This document shows, in pieces, positions 6,031-7,290 of a stretch of DNA of 7,290 nt (position 1 is its first letter; each line of letters starts with the position of its first letter). Source of the stretch: Ornithinimicrobium sp. Its GTDB lineage: Bacteria; Actinomycetota; Actinomycetes; Actinomycetales; Dermatophilaceae. Both the position numbers and the translations under genes were made by a program. The stretch lies in contig JASKZT010000041.1 of NCBI GenBank assembly GCA_030145965.1, positions 1-7,290 of the forward strand. Direction: 5' to 3'. Under the pieces are notes generated by a model. That model worked only from the letters and a program-made list of their open reading frames with translations, had not been told where the DNA came from and searched no databases.

Positions 6031-6052
6031 TGACCGTGTCCGAACCGTGACC
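6031..6052 (-). promoter_or_regulatory. 11-bp direct repeat upstream of livH, GlnR/PhoP-like
   Basis: Read on the minus strand, two consecutive 11-mers, GGTCACGGTTC and GGACACGGTCA, agree at 8 of 11 positions; the hexamer CACGGT repeats exactly one helical turn apart. The core GTCAC-N6-GACAC is close to the actinobacterial GlnR pattern GTnAC-N6-GaAAC, and GGTCAC also resembles a PhoP box unit. It is centred about 56 bp upstream of the predicted livH transcription start, an activator-like position. The role is inferred from pattern only. Confidence 0.38.
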
Positions 6053-6081
6053 TTCGCCCTGGCCGAGACCCCGACGGACCC

Positions 6082-6906
6082 TCAGGCGGGCTCGCAGACG
6101 AGGATCGCGGTGCCCGGCAGCAGCTCGCCGCGGCGTCGGCTCCACCCGCCCCAGACGTGCTCCGAGCCCGGCGGCCAGCCCGGCTCGACGAGGTCGACGA
6201 GGTGCATCCCGGCCGCCGCCACGGCGCGGACGAGGTCGCCGACGGTCCGGTGGTGCTCGCTGTAGGTGACGGTGCCGTCGTGCGTCTCCTCGACGTACGC
6301 GCGGCGGTCGAAGTAGGAGTGACGCACGGTCAGCCCCTCCTCGCCCGGGACGTCGAGGAAGGCCCAGCGCACAGGGTGCGGGAGGGAGAAGACGCAGCGT
6401 CCGCCCGGGCGCAGCACCCGGGCCCACTCCGTCAGGGCGCCGTGGAGGTCGGGGACGAAGGCGAGGACGCCGTGCGCCGTGACGACCCGGTCGAAGGAGG
6501 CGGTGGCGAACGGCGGGCGGGCGCCGTCGCACTGGACGTAGGCCGGGGCCGGTGCCCCGGGTCGCCGGGCGTCGATCCGCCGGGCGACCCCGAGCATGCC
6601 GGCGGAGAGGTCGGTCGAGACGACCCGGGCACCGCGCCCGGCGCACCACCGCCCGCCCTGCGCGGCGCCGGCCCCGACCTCGAGGACGTCGAGCCCGGCC
6701 AGCTCGCCGAGCAGGCCGAGGTCCGCCTCGGTCCAGCCCTCGGGCCCCCAGACGAGCTGGGCGTCCCCGAGGAAGTCGCCGTGCTCGGCGTAGTAGTCCT
6801 CCGCCTCGGCGTCCCACCACCCCCTCCCGGCGCGGACGGCGGCGTCGTGGCCGACCTCCCGGCGCGTCACGCGGTCGGGGGACGGGTGGGCGGGGGAGGG
6901 GGTCAC
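6082..6906 (-). CDS. Class I SAM-dependent methyltransferase
   Basis: A probable cytoplasmic methyltransferase of 274 residues, substrate unknown. The Rossmann motifs are visible: motif I DVLEVGAGAAQGGRW (73-87), an acidic residue in motif II (STDLSAGML, Asp99) that would hold the ribose of SAM, motif III CDGARPPF (126-133), motif IV FDRVVTAHGVLAFVPD (138-153), and the LRPGGRCVFSLPHPV strand (165-179). An N-terminal region rich in aromatic and acidic residues (WWDAEAEDYYAEHGDFLG) precedes the fold. The start is uncertain. GTG 6906 is listed, but GTG 6870 (262 residues) is equally plausible; neither has a Shine-Dalgarno, so a leaderless mRNA is possible. Longer in-frame starts would run through the rpsA promoter. 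It is divergent from rpsA and 159 bp upstream of livH, with no evident terminator between, so partial read-through into livH cannot be excluded. Confidence 0.85.
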   Translation of the reverse strand: MTPSPAHPSPDRVTRREVGHDAAVRAGRGWWDAEAEDYYAEHGDFLGDAQLVWGPEGWTEADLGLLGELAGLDVLEVGAGAAQGGRWCAGRGARVVSTDLSAGMLGVARRIDARRPGAPAPAYVQCDGARPPFATASFDRVVTAHGVLAFVPDLHGALTEWARVLRPGGRCVFSLPHPVRWAFLDVPGEEGLTVRHSYFDRRAYVEETHDGTVTYSEHHRTVGDLVRAVAAAGMHLVDLVEPGWPPGSEHVWGGWSRRRGELLPGTAILVCEPA

Positions 6907-6929
6907 GCACGCAGTCTGCCAGGGCGGCT

Positions 6930-6958
6930 TTGACCCGGGGGTCCTGCCCCGATAGGCT
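6930..6958 (+). promoter_or_regulatory. Strong predicted promoter of rpsA
   Basis: TTGACC (6930-6935) and TAGGCT (6953-6958) are separated by exactly 17 bp, a near-consensus primary-sigma promoter. This fits a highly expressed ribosomal protein gene. Transcription should begin near 6965, leaving a leader of about 78 nucleotides. Confidence 0.75.
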
Positions 6959-6965
6959 GTATCGG
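6949..6965. promoter_or_regulatory. Inverted repeat across the rpsA -10 box
   Basis: CCGATA (6949-6954) and TATCGG (6960-6965) form a perfect 6-bp inverted repeat with a 5-bp spacer. It covers the -10 hexamer and reaches the likely transcription start. A protein bound here would block rpsA. It may also be chance, since a 6-bp repeat is short. Confidence 0.3.
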
Positions 6966-6970
6966 CGCGT

Positions 6971-6986
6971 CGCGTGCGCTCACGCG
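6971..6986 (+). promoter_or_regulatory. Hairpin in the rpsA leader
   Basis: CGCGTG (6971-6976) pairs with CACGCG (6981-6986) around a CGCT loop, just after the predicted transcription start. The following leader up to the weak ribosome site is C/A/T-rich and looks unstructured. A stem plus an open stretch is compatible with mRNA protection or S1 autocontrol, but neither is shown. Confidence 0.4.
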
Positions 6987-7042
6987 TGCCGTCGTACCAC
7001 CCATCCATCTTCATCAGTGTCCACAATCGGAGCCCCTACTAC

Positions 7043-7290
7043 ATGACTGCCACCACGGCCGAGAAGGCCATCTCCCAGATCGCTGTCAACGACATCGGGT
7101 CTGAGGAGGAGCTGCTCGCAGCGATCGACGCAACGATCAAGAACTTCAACGACGGCGACATCGTCGAGGGAGTCATCGTCAAGGTCGACCGGGACGAGGT
7201 CCTGCTCGACATCGGTTACAAGACCGAGGGCGTCATCCCCTCGCGCGAGCTCGCCATCAAGCACGACGTCGACCCGTCCGAGGTCGTCTC
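7043..7290 (+). CDS. rpsA: 30S ribosomal protein S1, N-terminal part (partial)
   Basis: The first 82 residues of ribosomal protein S1; the gene continues beyond the window. S1 binds mRNA on the small subunit and helps load it for translation. After a short variable leader (MTATTAEKAISQ), the sequence AVNDIGSEEELLAAIDATIK is the conserved actinobacterial S1 start. The first S1 (OB-fold) RNA-binding domain begins at about residue 38 with GDIVEGVIVKVDRDEVLLDIGYKTEGVIP, followed by SRELAIKHDVDPSEVV. The ATG at 7043 has a modest GGAG (7029-7032) ten bases upstream; no other start would keep this N-terminus. It has its own strong promoter. In actinobacteria rpsA commonly lies close to polA, as here, although the liv genes and a methyltransferase separate them. 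Full length should be close to 480-500 residues. Confidence 0.95.
   Translation, partial: MTATTAEKAISQIAVNDIGSEEELLAAIDATIKNFNDGDIVEGVIVKVDRDEVLLDIGYKTEGVIPSRELAIKHDVDPSEVV

Noticed and set aside
5492..6933. Long frames at 5492-6910 (minus) and 6157-6933 (plus) over livH and the methyltransferase
   Set aside because: They are Arg/Pro/Gly-rich shadow translations. The true frames carry permease helices and SAM-binding motifs.
6980..7264. Minus-strand open frame across the rpsA start
   Set aside because: It is the antisense shadow of the S1 N-terminus, and acidic low-complexity sequence is expected there.
1..7290. CRISPR arrays, tRNA or rRNA genes, insertion sequences, toxin-antitoxin or defence genes
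   Set aside because: I looked on both strands and saw no repeat-spacer pattern, cloverleaf, transposase, terminal inverted repeats or defence-type domains.

Overview
This looks like chromosomal DNA from a high-GC actinobacterium, most likely of the Micrococcales (Intrasporangiaceae/Ornithinimicrobiaceae type). The evidence is strong G/C bias at third codon positions, GTG and TTG starts, an S1 protein N-terminus very close to the actinobacterial form, and the housekeeping neighbours polA and rpsA. I made no database comparison, so the family-level placement is an inference.

Layout: the 3' end of polA (+, 1-175); a promoter region; a lipoprotein branched-chain amino acid binding protein (livJ-like, +, 324-1631); two back-to-back perfect hairpin terminators (1658-1750); a four-gene transporter operon on the minus strand, transcribed livH-livM-livG-livF (5922 down to 1773); a regulatory gap (5923-6081); a class I SAM-dependent methyltransferase (-, 6082-6906); and a divergent promoter driving rpsA (+, 7043 to the window end). 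Genes fill nearly all of the window, and no gap exceeds about 160 bases. I see no mobile element, CRISPR array, rRNA or tRNA.

The five liv genes make one complete high-affinity branched-chain amino acid (HAAT-type) ABC importer: lipid-anchored binding protein, two permeases (LivH, LivM) and two ATPases (LivG, LivF). They are split into two units that face each other tail to tail, so the binding protein and the membrane/ATPase parts must be balanced from two separate promoters. Both promoters carry an upstream 11-bp-period direct repeat with the shared core TCAC-N7-RCAC, in the same orientation relative to transcription. This suggests one OmpR-family regulator (GlnR or PhoP would be candidates) acting on both units.

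Two transporter subunits are longer than usual. LivH carries a signal peptide and an extracytoplasmic beta-sandwich-like domain before the permease. LivG starts at a TTG with an excellent ribosome binding site, giving an acidic, apparently disordered extension of about 78 residues. The window is mostly ordinary core genome. The most interesting signals are these fused or extended subunits and the possible shared regulatory element, not a new defence or mobile system.
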